From positions 1 to 10,743 of the forward strand of contig JAHILT010000045.1 in the NCBI GenBank assembly GCA_018896875.1: a DNA stretch of 10,743 nucleotides. Direction: 5' to 3'. Position 1 is the stretch's first letter; every line of letters begins with the position of its first letter. Made by a program: the position numbers and the translations under genes. A model generated the notes under the pieces. The model searched no databases and was not told where the DNA came from. It saw only the letters and a program-made list of their open reading frames with translations. The DNA comes from Patescibacteria group bacterium. GTDB lineage: Bacteria > Patescibacteriota > Minisyncoccia > UBA6257 > 02-FULL-45-10c. Below are positions 1-5,798 of the stretch, piece after piece.

Positions 1-1
1 G

Positions 2-55
2 ATTACAGAGACATATAAATGGTTTTTAGATAATTATGATAGAATTAAAAAATAA
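2..55 (+). CDS. C-terminal end of a sugar-nucleotide epimerase, probably GDP-L-fucose synthase (partial)
   Basis: Only the last 17 codons and a TAA stop lie in the window; the gene begins upstream. The visible tail contains ETYKWFLDNYDRIKK. GDP-L-fucose synthases (Fcl/WcaG, short-chain dehydrogenase fold) commonly end in a similar TYxWFLxN stretch, and related NAD-dependent epimerases have comparable tails. If right, the enzyme makes GDP-L-fucose from GDP-4-keto-6-deoxymannose in the cytoplasm, a donor for the glycosyltransferase that follows. The reading frame overlaps the start of that gene by 20 bases, which supports co-transcription. The identification rests on about 15 residues, so the family is a moderate guess; the existence of a coding tail is more secure. 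Confidence 0.5.
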   Translation: MTETYKWFLDNYDRIKK

Positions 56-1211
56 AAAAATTGTTATTGCTACCCATGTATATACAACTGGACCGGCGCA
101 GGACTTGAAAGAATATTTATTAAATAATAAGATAAAAAAATTATTATTTATCGGACATCCTTTATTTTTTAACAAAAAATTAAAGGGATCCGGCTATGAA
201 ATTTATAAAGATGGCAAGTTAGTAGAAGAAAATTATAAAAAAATTAAAAAGATAATTGAGCCAATTTCTTATGTTAAAGATATTATTTTAAATATTGTTT
301 GGTGTTATAAGTATGATAAAAAATGGGATTTATATGTTGGCAGTGATAATTTGAACGCTTTTAGCGGGGTTGTATTAAAATGGTTGGGAAAAGTAGACAA
401 AGTAGTTTATTATGTGATTGATTATAATCCGAAGAGGTTTAATAATAATTTATTTAATAAAGCTTATCATTTCATCGATCAATTTTGTGTTAGATATTGC
501 GATGAAACTTGGAATGTCTCTCCCAGAATGGAACCAGCAAGAAAGAAATATTTTAATTTTTCAGGGGGTCGTCAAAAAGTGGTACCGATTGGCATTTGGT
601 TTGAAAGAATAAAAAGATTAGAATATTCTGAAATTGAAAAGCACACACTTGTCTTTATGGGACATGTTTTAGAAAAACAAGGAGTGCAATATGTTCTGGA
701 TGCGATTCCGATAATTGCCAAGAAGATTTCTGATTTTAAATTTATTGTCATTGGAGGTGGCAATTATATAGATATTTTAAAGGAAAAGGTAAAAAGTTTA
801 GATATTGAAAAATTTGTTTATTTTACGGGTTACGTTGAAAAGCATGAGGACATTGAGAATTTGTTGGCAAGATGTGCAGTTGCGGTTGCATTATATGAAG
901 AAAAAGATGAAAATGGAAATCTCAGTTTTTCATATTTCGCTGATCCCGCAAAACTGAAATCATATCTCGCTAGCGGATTACCTGTTTTATTATCCGACGT
1001 GCCTTATAACGCGAAAGAATTAGAAAATAACAAATGTGGAATAATAATAGATTACGATAAAGATGAAATCGCAAATGCAATAGTTGATTTAATGCGTGAT
1101 GAAAATAAATTAAAAGAATATAGGGGAAATGCGATAAATTACGCAAAGCAGTTTGATTGGGATGATATTTTTAAAAATGTGTTTAATACTTATGGCGATA
1201 GAAAACCATGA
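36..1211 (+). CDS. GT4-like (GT-B fold) glycosyltransferase
   Basis: Predicted cytoplasmic enzyme of 391 residues that moves a sugar from a nucleotide donor to a growing surface glycan. The N-terminal half starts with a beta strand and a glycine turn (KIVIATHVYTTGPAQDL, residues 8-24), as in acceptor domains of GT-B enzymes. Residues 203-285 read like the start of a GT4 donor domain: LVFMGHVLEKQGVQYVLDA (205-223), FIVIGGG (236-242) and YFTGYV (262-267). FADPAKLKSYLASGLPV (301-317) occupies the place of the usual E-x7-E donor loop, but the glutamates are not in the common pattern. Donor and acceptor cannot be read from sequence; the upstream fucose-type epimerase makes a deoxysugar possible. 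The start at 36 lacks a Shine-Dalgarno and overlaps the previous gene. The stop is TGA followed at once by in-frame TAA. About 85 bases of its 3' end recur at 2661. Confidence 0.85.
   Translation: MIELKNKKIVIATHVYTTGPAQDLKEYLLNNKIKKLLFIGHPLFFNKKLKGSGYEIYKDGKLVEENYKKIKKIIEPISYVKDIILNIVWCYKYDKKWDLYVGSDNLNAFSGVVLKWLGKVDKVVYYVIDYNPKRFNNNLFNKAYHFIDQFCVRYCDETWNVSPRMEPARKKYFNFSGGRQKVVPIGIWFERIKRLEYSEIEKHTLVFMGHVLEKQGVQYVLDAIPIIAKKISDFKFIVIGGGNYIDILKEKVKSLDIEKFVYFTGYVEKHEDIENLLARCAVAVALYEEKDENGNLSFSYFADPAKLKSYLASGLPVLLSDVPYNAKELENNKCGIIIDYDKDEIANAIVDLMRDENKLKEYRGNAINYAKQFDWDDIFKNVFNTYGDRKP
1090..1174 (+). repeat. Direct repeat, copy A (inside the glycosyltransferase 3' end)
   Basis: This stretch codes for about residues 352-380 of the glycosyltransferase. 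It matches 2661-2744 over about 85 bases with roughly four substitutions and one missing G (aggggaaat here, agggaaat there). The copies have the same orientation, start to start 1571 bases apart, and bracket the first two methyltransferase genes. Confidence 0.9.
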
Positions 1212-1277
1212 TAAGAAGCTAGAAAATATAAAATATGGAGCTAGTAATATTTGTGTAATTTTTAATAAACAACAATT

Positions 1278-1805
1278 ATGTTTTTAAGAAAAAAGTTGAT
1301 TCATTTGGTTGATAATGCTAAAAACGATAACGATAAAAATATTTTGGGGTTATTAGAAAAAAATAGTAATGCAAGGTTAATGGATCTTGGTTGTGACGAT
1401 GGGAAATGGACACTTCGATTAGGAGAAAAAGTCTGCACTAAGAATCTTTTTGGCATTGATATTGTTGATAAAAAAATCCAAGAAGCAATAAAAAAGGGGA
1501 TTGAATGTAAAAAAGTTGATCTCAACAATGATTTACCATTTGAGGATAATTATTTTGACATAGTTCATGCTAATCAAGTAATCGAGCATATTTATGATTT
1601 AGATAAATTTATGAGCGAGATTTATCGAGTTGTGATGTTGAATGGGTATGTTATTATTTCAACTGAAAATCTTGCTAGTTGGCATAATATTTTTTCTTTA
1701 TTATTTGGTTGGCAACCATTTTCTGCAACAAATTATTTGCCCGGCAGTATTGGCAATCCTTTAGCTTTGTGGAAAAATTATGAATCTAGTATTGATAAAT
1801 CATGA
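1278..1805 (+). CDS. Class I SAM-dependent methyltransferase, cut short by an in-frame TGA
   Basis: The open part is 175 residues with the core of a Methyltransf_11-type Rossmann fold: motif I LMDLGCDDGKW (34-44), acidic post-I GIDIVD (59-64), the DIVHANQVIEHI helix (94-105) and LNGYVIISTEN (121-131). The likely role is methylation of a sugar hydroxyl or a small glycan precursor in the cytoplasm; the substrate cannot be read. Translation stops at TGA 1803-1805, but the same frame stays open and protein-like to TAA at 1971, giving a 231-codon gene of normal size for the family. The stop therefore removes about 55 C-terminal residues. It may be a nonsense mutation, an assembly error or rare readthrough. 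The start has no Shine-Dalgarno (aacaacaattATG). A 66-base gap separates it from the glycosyltransferase. Confidence 0.8.
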   Translation: MFLRKKLIHLVDNAKNDNDKNILGLLEKNSNARLMDLGCDDGKWTLRLGEKVCTKNLFGIDIVDKKIQEAIKKGIECKKVDLNNDLPFEDNYFDIVHANQVIEHIYDLDKFMSEIYRVVMLNGYVIISTENLASWHNIFSLLFGWQPFSATNYLPGSIGNPLALWKNYESSIDKS

Positions 1806-1973
1806 TGTCATGATAAATTATGGGCATATAGAGGCCTGATAGAACTTTTTGAGAAATATAATTTTAAAATTGTAAAAGTAAAAGGTGCTGGATATTATCC
1901 TCTGCCATCTTTTTTGGGCAATATTGACAAAAAACATTGTCATTGGATTACTATTAAAGCGAGAAAAATTTAA
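1806..1973 (+). pseudogene. Detached C-terminal coding segment of the 1278 methyltransferase
   Basis: It continues the 1278 reading frame without any shift from the codon after the TGA to TAA at 1971-1973. The 55 encoded residues look like a normal methyltransferase C-terminus: a helix LWAYRGLIELFEKYNFKI followed by VKVKGAGYYPLPSF and a final strand HWITIKARKI. The pattern helix, GF/NF-type turn, strand and basic tail is what related sugar methyltransferases show after the Rossmann core. No ATG-led start is evident that would let it be made alone. Together with 1278-1805 it makes one broken or read-through gene. Confidence 0.75.
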
Positions 1974-1988
1974 AATATTTATAAATAA

Positions 1989-2657
1989 ATGAATAAAGTA
2001 AATTTACAAGGAGGAGATAATAATATTGATAAATCTCTTTACGAGATAGTCTTTCCTTTTATTAAAAAAAATGATTTTGTTTTGAATCTTGGTTGTGGCA
2101 CTAGATTTAATTTTGAAAAAGCTTTAAAGAAAAAAAAGGAAGTCAATATAACTAGTTGTGATATTATTCCTTGCGTTTTTGATTCTAATATTATTGATAA
2201 ATTCATTGTTCAATCAGTGGAAGAGGAATTCTTACTTGATAAAAAGTTTGATGTTGTGACCTTTTTTGAATTAATTGAACATATAGATAAGACGGACGAG
2301 CTATTAAAAAATTGTTTTAATAATTTAAAACAGGGAGGATATTTGATATTTTCTTTTCCGAATTTAACTTCCATTTATTCCAGAATTGAGTTATTTTTAG
2401 GATACCAGCCTCATATATTAGAAGTTAGTAATGAATATGCAAATTTTGGTACTGGAATTTTTGGAAAATATAATAATCCTGAAAATAAAACAATTCATCA
2501 TATAAGAGGAATTTCTAATAAAGCAATGAAGGAAATGGTTTTATATTATAGTTTTGAAATTGAAAAGATTATTGGATTTGAATACAGGTTTGGAAAGTTA
2601 TTCAAATATATTCCCAGTTTAGCTCCTGTTAATATTTTTATTTGTAAGAAAAAATAG
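1989..2657 (+). CDS. Class I SAM-dependent methyltransferase
   Basis: A 222-residue protein with a complete Rossmann methyltransferase core: motif I VLNLGCGT (31-38), acidic SCDII (56-60) at the end of strand 2, KFDVVTFFELIEHID (86-100) and LKQGGYLIFSFPN (about 113-125). A C-terminal extension of about 95 residues (YQPHILEV...IRGISNKAM) would shape the substrate pocket. It resembles methyltransferases found in O-antigen and S-layer glycan clusters, so O-methylation of a sugar is likely but inferred. It lies 15 bases after the TAA that ends the broken 1278 frame. The chosen ATG has no Shine-Dalgarno before it. A strong AAGGAGG sits just inside the gene at 2008-2014, but the next in-frame codon at a suitable distance is ATT, so I kept the ATG. 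Confidence 0.85.
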   Translation: MNKVNLQGGDNNIDKSLYEIVFPFIKKNDFVLNLGCGTRFNFEKALKKKKEVNITSCDIIPCVFDSNIIDKFIVQSVEEEFLLDKKFDVVTFFELIEHIDKTDELLKNCFNNLKQGGYLIFSFPNLTSIYSRIELFLGYQPHILEVSNEYANFGTGIFGKYNNPENKTIHHIRGISNKAMKEMVLYYSFEIEKIIGFEYRFGKLFKYIPSLAPVNIFICKKK

Positions 2658-2660
2658 ATA

Positions 2661-2744
2661 TAATGCGTGATGAAAATAAATTAAAAGAATATAGGGAAAT
2701 GCAATAAATTACGCAAAGCAGTTTGATTGGGATAATATATTTAA
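2661..2744 (+). repeat. Direct repeat, copy B (glycosyltransferase 3' end)
   Basis: Near-copy of 1090-1174 in the same orientation. One G is missing after position 2697, which shifts the frame, and a few bases differ toward the end of the match. It fills most of the space between the second and third methyltransferase genes. Confidence 0.9.
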
Positions 2745-2769
2745 AAGTAATTTAGAAAGAATTTTATGA
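2661..2769 (+). pseudogene. Remnant 3' end of a second glycosyltransferase gene
   Basis: The first part reads MRDENKLKEYR in one frame. After a single-base deletion the next frame gives AINYAKQFDWDNIFKSNLERIL and a TGA at 2767-2769. The intact gene at 36 has MRDENKLKEYRGNAINYAKQ at the same place, so this is the last 35 or so codons of a close homologue that has lost everything upstream. Its final residues (SNLERIL) differ from those of the intact gene, so it is not merely an exact local copy. Its TGA overlaps the ATG of the FkbM gene in an ATGA junction, the typical coupling of neighbouring genes in one operon. That suggests the ancestral order was glycosyltransferase directly followed by FkbM methyltransferase. 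Confidence 0.85.
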
Positions 2770-3488
2770 AAAATATAAAAGAAAAATTTAAAATATACGG
2801 TTATAAAAAATTTTTTCAGTATTTCATTTCTGAAATTAGAAATAAATTTGTAATGCAATTAATAAGAAAATCTTATAGTCAAAAAGGTGAAGATTTGGTT
2901 ATTGATAAATTATTGAATAACAAAAAAAATGGTTTTTATGTTGATATTGGTGCTTATGATCCTGATCGTTTTAGTAATACAAAGCGATTTTATAAAAGAG
3001 GGTGGATGGGCATAAACATTGAACCTGAAAAAAATAAATATAGGAAATTTGTGAATGAAAGAAAAAGAGATATAAATCTAAATATTGGTATAGGGCTAGA
3101 AAATTCTAAAATGACATTTTATGAATTTATACCAGATACTTTATCGACATTTTCAAAACAAGAAGCTGATAAATACATATCTCAAGGTTGTATATTAAGA
3201 GAAATAAGTACCGTAGAAATAAAAAGGTTAAGTGATATCCTGTCTAAATATTGCGAAAACAAGAAAATTGATTTTTTTAGTATTGATACGGAAGGTTTTG
3301 ACATGCAAGTATTACAAAGCAATGATTGGTCAAAATTTAGACCAGAAGTTGTTTGTATAGAATCAATTTCTCATGATATTAATGAAATTAATAATAAAAA
3401 AGAAGATGGCCACGAGAAATATCTTATAAAATTGGGTTATAAAAAATACTATAATAACGAATTGAATTCAGTTTATATATCAAAATAG
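2766..3488 (+). CDS. FkbM family methyltransferase
   Basis: A 240-residue protein of the FkbM (Methyltransf_21) family, SAM-dependent O-methyltransferases common in polyketide and surface-polysaccharide clusters. Visible marks: YSQKGEDLVID (37-47), the usual entry motif of this subgroup; FYVDIGAYDPDRFSNT (57-72), the SAM-binding loop; INIEPEKNKY (83-92) with the acidic residue at the end of strand 2; and IDFFSIDTEGFDMQVL (168-183), the IDxEG core. Length fits the bacterial family. The first 30 or so residues are basic and amphipathic and may dock on another protein or the membrane. The start overlaps the stop of the glycosyltransferase remnant (ATGA) and has no Shine-Dalgarno, so translation was probably once coupled to the lost gene. 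The likely product is a methylated sugar; the position methylated is unknown. Confidence 0.88.
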   Translation: MKNIKEKFKIYGYKKFFQYFISEIRNKFVMQLIRKSYSQKGEDLVIDKLLNNKKNGFYVDIGAYDPDRFSNTKRFYKRGWMGINIEPEKNKYRKFVNERKRDINLNIGIGLENSKMTFYEFIPDTLSTFSKQEADKYISQGCILREISTVEIKRLSDILSKYCENKKIDFFSIDTEGFDMQVLQSNDWSKFRPEVVCIESISHDINEINNKKEDGHEKYLIKLGYKKYYNNELNSVYISK

Positions 3489-3492
3489 TTTT

Positions 3493-4377
3493 ATGATTAA
3501 TAAATTATTAAATTATATTTGTTGTCCAAAATGCAAATCTTGTTTAACAAAAGAGAATAATGTCTTAATGTGTTTAAACTGTAAAAAATCATATAAAATA
3601 CAAGAAGGCATTCCCATAATGATAAATTTAGAAAACTTACCAAAGCAGTTACAAAATCAAATTGAATATTTTGAAAATGAATCAGTGAATAATGATATGG
3701 AATATAAACTTGGTGCTTGGCAAGAAAATTATGTTGAAAGATTTACGAACAATTTTAGAGAAGTTAATAATAAAACAATTGTTGATTGCGGAACAGGATC
3801 TGGCTATATGGCGATTGAACTTGCTAAGAAAGGTGGAAATATTATAGCTTGTGATTTAACATTAAAAAGTTTAACTAGACTGAAAGATATTGCAGAAAAT
3901 TTAGGATTATCAGATAAAATATTTTTTGTATGTTGCTCGGCGGAAATTTTACCATTTAAGAAGGATATAGTAGATTATTTTATTTCAAATGCTATTTTAG
4001 AGCATTTGCCAAGAGAAGCAGGCGCAATAAGAGAGATAAATCGTGTGTGCAAATCAAAAAGCGGTTTAATGATTACGGTACCCCTAAATTATAAATATCT
4101 AAATCCATTTTTTTTTCCAATAAATTATATTCATGATTTGAGAATAGGACACCTTAGAAGATACAATAAAGAAATATTAGAAAAAAAGTTTAGTTCTTGG
4201 AAATTATTAAATGTTTATTATACGGGACATTTTTTGAAAGTTATTAAGACTATAATAAATCATTTTGTGAGAATATTTGACGAAAAACTTGTAGAAAAAG
4301 ATGATAAAAGATATAAAAACAAGAAATGGGGCGGAAGTAATTTAATTGTTATGCTAAAAAATAATCGTAAAATATAA
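3493..4377 (+). CDS. Methyltransferase with N-terminal Trm112-like zinc ribbon
   Basis: A 294-residue protein in two parts. Residues 8-44 form a small zinc ribbon of Trm112p type, with paired cysteines CPKC (11-14) and CLNC (27-30) followed by the typical YKIQEGIPIMI end. Residues from about 65 to 215 are a class I methyltransferase: TIVDCGTGSGYMAIELA (95-111), ACDLT near 120, an SNAILEHLPREAG helix and a LMITVPLNY strand. Zinc-ribbon methyltransferases of this build occur often in glycan and lipid clusters; here a sugar or a lipid-linked glycan is the likely substrate, by context only. A basic C-terminal tail (about 250-294) may contact membrane or substrate. The gene starts 4 bases after the FkbM stop and ends in TAA followed by TAG. 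The IS3 element begins 7 bases after its stop and leaves it intact. Confidence 0.87.
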   Translation: MINKLLNYICCPKCKSCLTKENNVLMCLNCKKSYKIQEGIPIMINLENLPKQLQNQIEYFENESVNNDMEYKLGAWQENYVERFTNNFREVNNKTIVDCGTGSGYMAIELAKKGGNIIACDLTLKSLTRLKDIAENLGLSDKIFFVCCSAEILPFKKDIVDYFISNAILEHLPREAGAIREINRVCKSKSGLMITVPLNYKYLNPFFFPINYIHDLRIGHLRRYNKEILEKKFSSWKLLNVYYTGHFLKVIKTIINHFVRIFDEKLVEKDDKRYKNKKWGGSNLIVMLKNNRKI

Positions 4378-4381
4378 TAGA

Positions 4382-4384
4382 ATT
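4382..4384 (+). repeat. Target site duplication (ATT), left copy
   Basis: ATT directly before the first base (TG) of the left inverted repeat, matched by ATT directly after the CA end of the right repeat. Three to four bases is the usual duplication length for IS3 elements. At three bases in AT-rich DNA the match alone is weak; it counts because it sits exactly at both repeat ends. Confidence 0.75.
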
Positions 4385-4410
4385 TGACCAGTCCTTGCTA
4401 AACTGAACCG
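4385..4410 (+). repeat. Left terminal inverted repeat (IRL) of the IS3 element
   Basis: Begins TGACC and ends in AAACTGAACCG, an 11-base core that is perfectly repeated in reverse complement at the right end. The middle is less conserved. TAAACT at 4399-4404 could serve as a -10 box when the ends are joined. Confidence 0.9.
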
Positions 4411-4426
4411 GCAGGTTAAGGAAATA

Positions 4427-4456
4427 ATGAAATTAAAATTTGCGAATATGCCATAG
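4427..4456 (+). CDS. Possible 9-codon leader peptide upstream of orfA
   Basis: ATG AAA TTA AAA TTT GCG AAT ATG CCA TAG encodes MKLKFANMP. An AAGGA at 4418-4422 lies 4 bases before the ATG, one of the few plausible ribosome binding sites in the whole window. The ORF runs through the left arm of the large hairpin at 4430-4489, so a ribosome translating it would hold that hairpin open. Whether it is translated is unknown; such a short ORF can arise by chance. Confidence 0.3.
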   Translation: MKLKFANMP

Positions 4457-4489
4457 CCATGCTATCGTATATTTATAAAATTTTAATTT
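4430..4489 (+). promoter_or_regulatory. Long imperfect hairpin before orfA
   Basis: The outer arms AAATTAAAATTT (4430-4441) and AAATTTTAATTT (4478-4489) are perfect reverse complements. The inner arms ATAGC (4453-4457) and GCTAT (4461-4465) pair around a 3-base CAT loop. The stretch between pairs partly, with one bulge and some G-U pairs. It ends 6 bases before the orfA ATG, so as RNA it could limit transposase translation, especially from transcripts that enter from outside; such shielding is known for some insertion sequences. Role here is inferred. Confidence 0.6.
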
Positions 4490-4495
4490 AAAAAT

Positions 4496-4819
4496 ATGCC
4501 TTATAAACGAAAAACAGGTTTGGGAAAAAGAAGAGCATACGCTCCGCAATTCAAATTTGATCGATCCATTGAAGCCGTTAAAACAAATAATTATTCGGAA
4601 ATATCCAGAAAATACGATGTAAGCGTCAATTTAATTTCTAATTGGAAAGATCGGCTTTTTAAACAAGGAGCCGGAATTTTTGAAACCAGCCCGGACCAAG
4701 AAAGAAACGAACTAAAAATCAAGATTGCCAAATTGGAACAAATGCTGGGAAAAAAAGAAGTAGAATTGAATCTGCTAAAAAATTTTTCAGATTTCTACGA
4801 ATCCCGAAACACGCCATAA
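4496..4819 (+). CDS. IS3-family OrfA, helix-turn-helix transposase subunit
   Basis: A 107-residue basic protein. Residues 16-56 form the HTH_Tnp_1 helix-turn-helix: QFKFDRSIEAVKTN, then SEISRKYDVSVNLISNWKDRL with the family-typical tryptophan at 50. Residues 72-96 (ELKIKIAKLEQMLGKKEVEL, then NLLKN) form a leucine-zipper-like coiled coil used for dimerisation. OrfA binds the inverted repeats and modulates the OrfAB transposase. The frame ends at TAA 4817-4819; orfB lies in the -1 frame and is open well upstream of that stop, so fusion by frameshifting is expected. There is no Shine-Dalgarno directly before the ATG (tttaaaaatATG), and the upstream hairpin comes within 6 bases. Codons are richer in G and C than those of the flanking genes. 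Confidence 0.92.
   Translation: MPYKRKTGLGKRRAYAPQFKFDRSIEAVKTNNYSEISRKYDVSVNLISNWKDRLFKQGAGIFETSPDQERNELKIKIAKLEQMLGKKEVELNLLKNFSDFYESRNTP
4780..4786 (+). promoter_or_regulatory. Candidate -1 frameshift site A AAT TTT (alternative A AAA AAA at 4750-4756)
   Basis: IS3 elements make transposase by a -1 shift from orfA into orfB. Two heptamers of X XXY YYZ form fit the orfA frame: A AAA AAA at 4750-4756 (codons K86 K87) and A AAT TTT at 4780-4786 (N96 F97). Both lead into the open orfB frame. The later site keeps the LEQMLGKKEVELNLLKN coiled coil whole and would give a 418-residue OrfAB; the earlier site would replace its end with RSRIESAKK. I prefer the later one on protein grounds, although A-rich sites are the commoner type in this family. 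Confidence 0.5.
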
Positions 4820-4851
4820 TAGAATTCGCCCGCGATGAAGTCAAACAAAAT

Positions 4852-5751
4852 TTGTTTTCCATCAATAGAATCTGCGCCCTCTGCGGCATCTCCAAAAACA
4901 CTTTTTACAATCATAAATCGCCGGACGAAAGGTTTGAAGCCAAATACGCCCATATTAAGAAGCTCGTTAAGAAAATAATCAAAGAAAACAAGTCCTACGG
5001 GGTCAAAAGAATCAAAGCCGCGCTAATGATTGACTTCGATGCCAATGTCGGCCGAGACGCATTGGGAAGATTGCTGAAACTATGGGGTTTGGAGCTTAAA
5101 AGAAAGATCAGGAAGAATAAATTCAGCGTAATTAAAAAGATTTTGATTTCTTTATCCGACAGGGTTAATTTGCTGATAAGAACGGAGATCGCTAAACCTT
5201 TTCAAGCATTAACAAGCGACATTACCGAGATTTATTACAATCAAGGAAAATCCAAAGCCTATTTGGCAATTCATAAAGATGTTTTCGGGCAACTGGTTTA
5301 CGGCTGGAATTTGCAAGAAAAAATGGATGCTAAAATCGTGATAATTTCTTTTGAAAGAGCGCTCAAGAAAATCAAAGAACTGATCAAAAAAATTCCCAAA
5401 GATTTATTGTGCCATCAAGATCAAGGCTCCCAATATACAGGCTATGAATACACAGACGCGGTTATGAAAAATAATATAATCCTGTCTTATTCGACTCCCG
5501 GCACACCGACTGAAAATCCCGGGCAAGAATCTTTCTTCGGCAGATTCAAAGATGAATGGCAAGATGAATACAACGAGATTAATAATTTTAAAGACCTAGA
5601 AAAATTTATTATTAAAAAGCTGAATTACTACAACGAAAAAAGAATTCACACCAGTGTCGGCTGTCAAGCTCCGCAAAAATTCACTGCTAATTTTATTAAA
5701 AAACCTTCCTTAATTTTCACTAAAAAACGGTTCAGTTTTATCAGGGATTGA
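4852..5751 (+). CDS. IS3-family OrfB, DDE transposase (rve integrase core)
   Basis: The catalytic half of the transposase, which cuts and joins the element ends. Numbered from a TTG at 4852 (299 residues), it has an N-terminal segment SINRICALCGISKNTFY, an HTH_21-like part (about 34-85, KENKSYGVKRIKAALM), and an rve core with D123 in LTSDIT, D190 in CHQDQGSQYT and E226 in GQESFFGRFKDEW. The D190-E226 spacing of 35 residues is the DD(35)E signature. The usual HSD is HQD here, a small change. The C-terminal YYNEKRIHTSVGCQAPQKF is family-typical. The TTG has no Shine-Dalgarno, and the frame is open far upstream, so the protein is most likely made only as the OrfAB fusion by a -1 shift. The TGA stop lies in the right inverted repeat. 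It looks fully active. Confidence 0.92.
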   Translation: MFSINRICALCGISKNTFYNHKSPDERFEAKYAHIKKLVKKIIKENKSYGVKRIKAALMIDFDANVGRDALGRLLKLWGLELKRKIRKNKFSVIKKILISLSDRVNLLIRTEIAKPFQALTSDITEIYYNQGKSKAYLAIHKDVFGQLVYGWNLQEKMDAKIVIISFERALKKIKELIKKIPKDLLCHQDQGSQYTGYEYTDAVMKNNIILSYSTPGTPTENPGQESFFGRFKDEWQDEYNEINNFKDLEKFIIKKLNYYNEKRIHTSVGCQAPQKFTANFIKKPSLIFTKKRFSFIRD

Positions 5752-5753
5752 CA
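5728..5753 (+). repeat. Right terminal inverted repeat (IRR) of the IS3 element
   Basis: Reverse complement of the left repeat at about 18 of 26 positions, starting with the perfect CGGTTCAGTTT and ending in TTGACA. It also encodes the last residues and stop of orfB. Confidence 0.9.
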
Positions 5754-5775
5754 ATTGTTTATACTTTTAAATCAT
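5748..5775 (+). promoter_or_regulatory. Outward-facing -35 box at the IS right end, possible hybrid promoter
   Basis: TTGACA (5748-5753), a perfect sigma-70 -35 box, forms the very end of the element and points out toward the next gene. At 16 bp spacing the flank offers AATCAT (5770-5775), 4 of 6 matches to TATAAT. This could drive the 5799 methyltransferase and the gene after it. The -10 match is weak. The box may matter more in the excised circle, where it would pair with TAAACT in the left end. Confidence 0.4.
5754..5756 (+). repeat. Target site duplication (ATT), right copy
   Basis: Pairs with ATT at 4382-4384. Removing 4385-5756 restores a plausible 49-base spacer between the two neighbouring methyltransferase genes. 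Confidence 0.75.
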
Positions 5776-5798
5776 TTAACTAATTAATATAGTTTTAT

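Larger units (their letters stand above)
4385..5753 (+). mobile_element. Complete IS3-family insertion sequence (1369 bp)
   Basis: The element has 26-bp imperfect terminal inverted repeats ending TG...CA (4385-4410 and 5728-5753, about 18 of 26 matching), an ATT duplication, and two overlapping-phase genes, orfA and orfB, that fit IS3. The catalytic triad is intact and the orfB stop (5749-5751) lies inside the right repeat. Length and layout are normal for IS3. Composition differs from the host locus: a sampled line of orfB has about 40% G+C against 20-25% in neighbouring genes, a sign of recent arrival. It landed in the spacer between two methyltransferase genes and broke neither. Subgroup was not assigned; comparison with ISfinder entries would settle it. 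Confidence 0.93.

Noticed and set aside
1212..1277. Promoter or attenuator between the glycosyltransferase and the first methyltransferase, with AGCTAG repeated twice
   Set aside because: The repeat is only six bases and no -35/-10 pair of good quality is visible; AT-rich spacers give such matches by chance.
1803..1805. TGA read as glycine (code 25) or tryptophan (code 4)
   Set aside because: The methyltransferase at 5799, the IS orfB and the glycosyltransferase all end sensibly in TGA, two other TGA stops form ATGA overlaps, and the 892-codon gene contains no in-frame TGA. Tryptophan is written TGG throughout.
1803..1845. Selenocysteine insertion at the TGA
   Set aside because: No convincing SECIS-like hairpin follows, and this type of methyltransferase has no known need for selenocysteine.
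2008..2027. AAGGAGG with a downstream in-frame ATT as the true start of the 1989 gene
   Set aside because: ATT starts are very rare, the ATG at 1989 fits the spacing to the previous frame, and the motif falls within codons for a plausible peptide (LQGGD).
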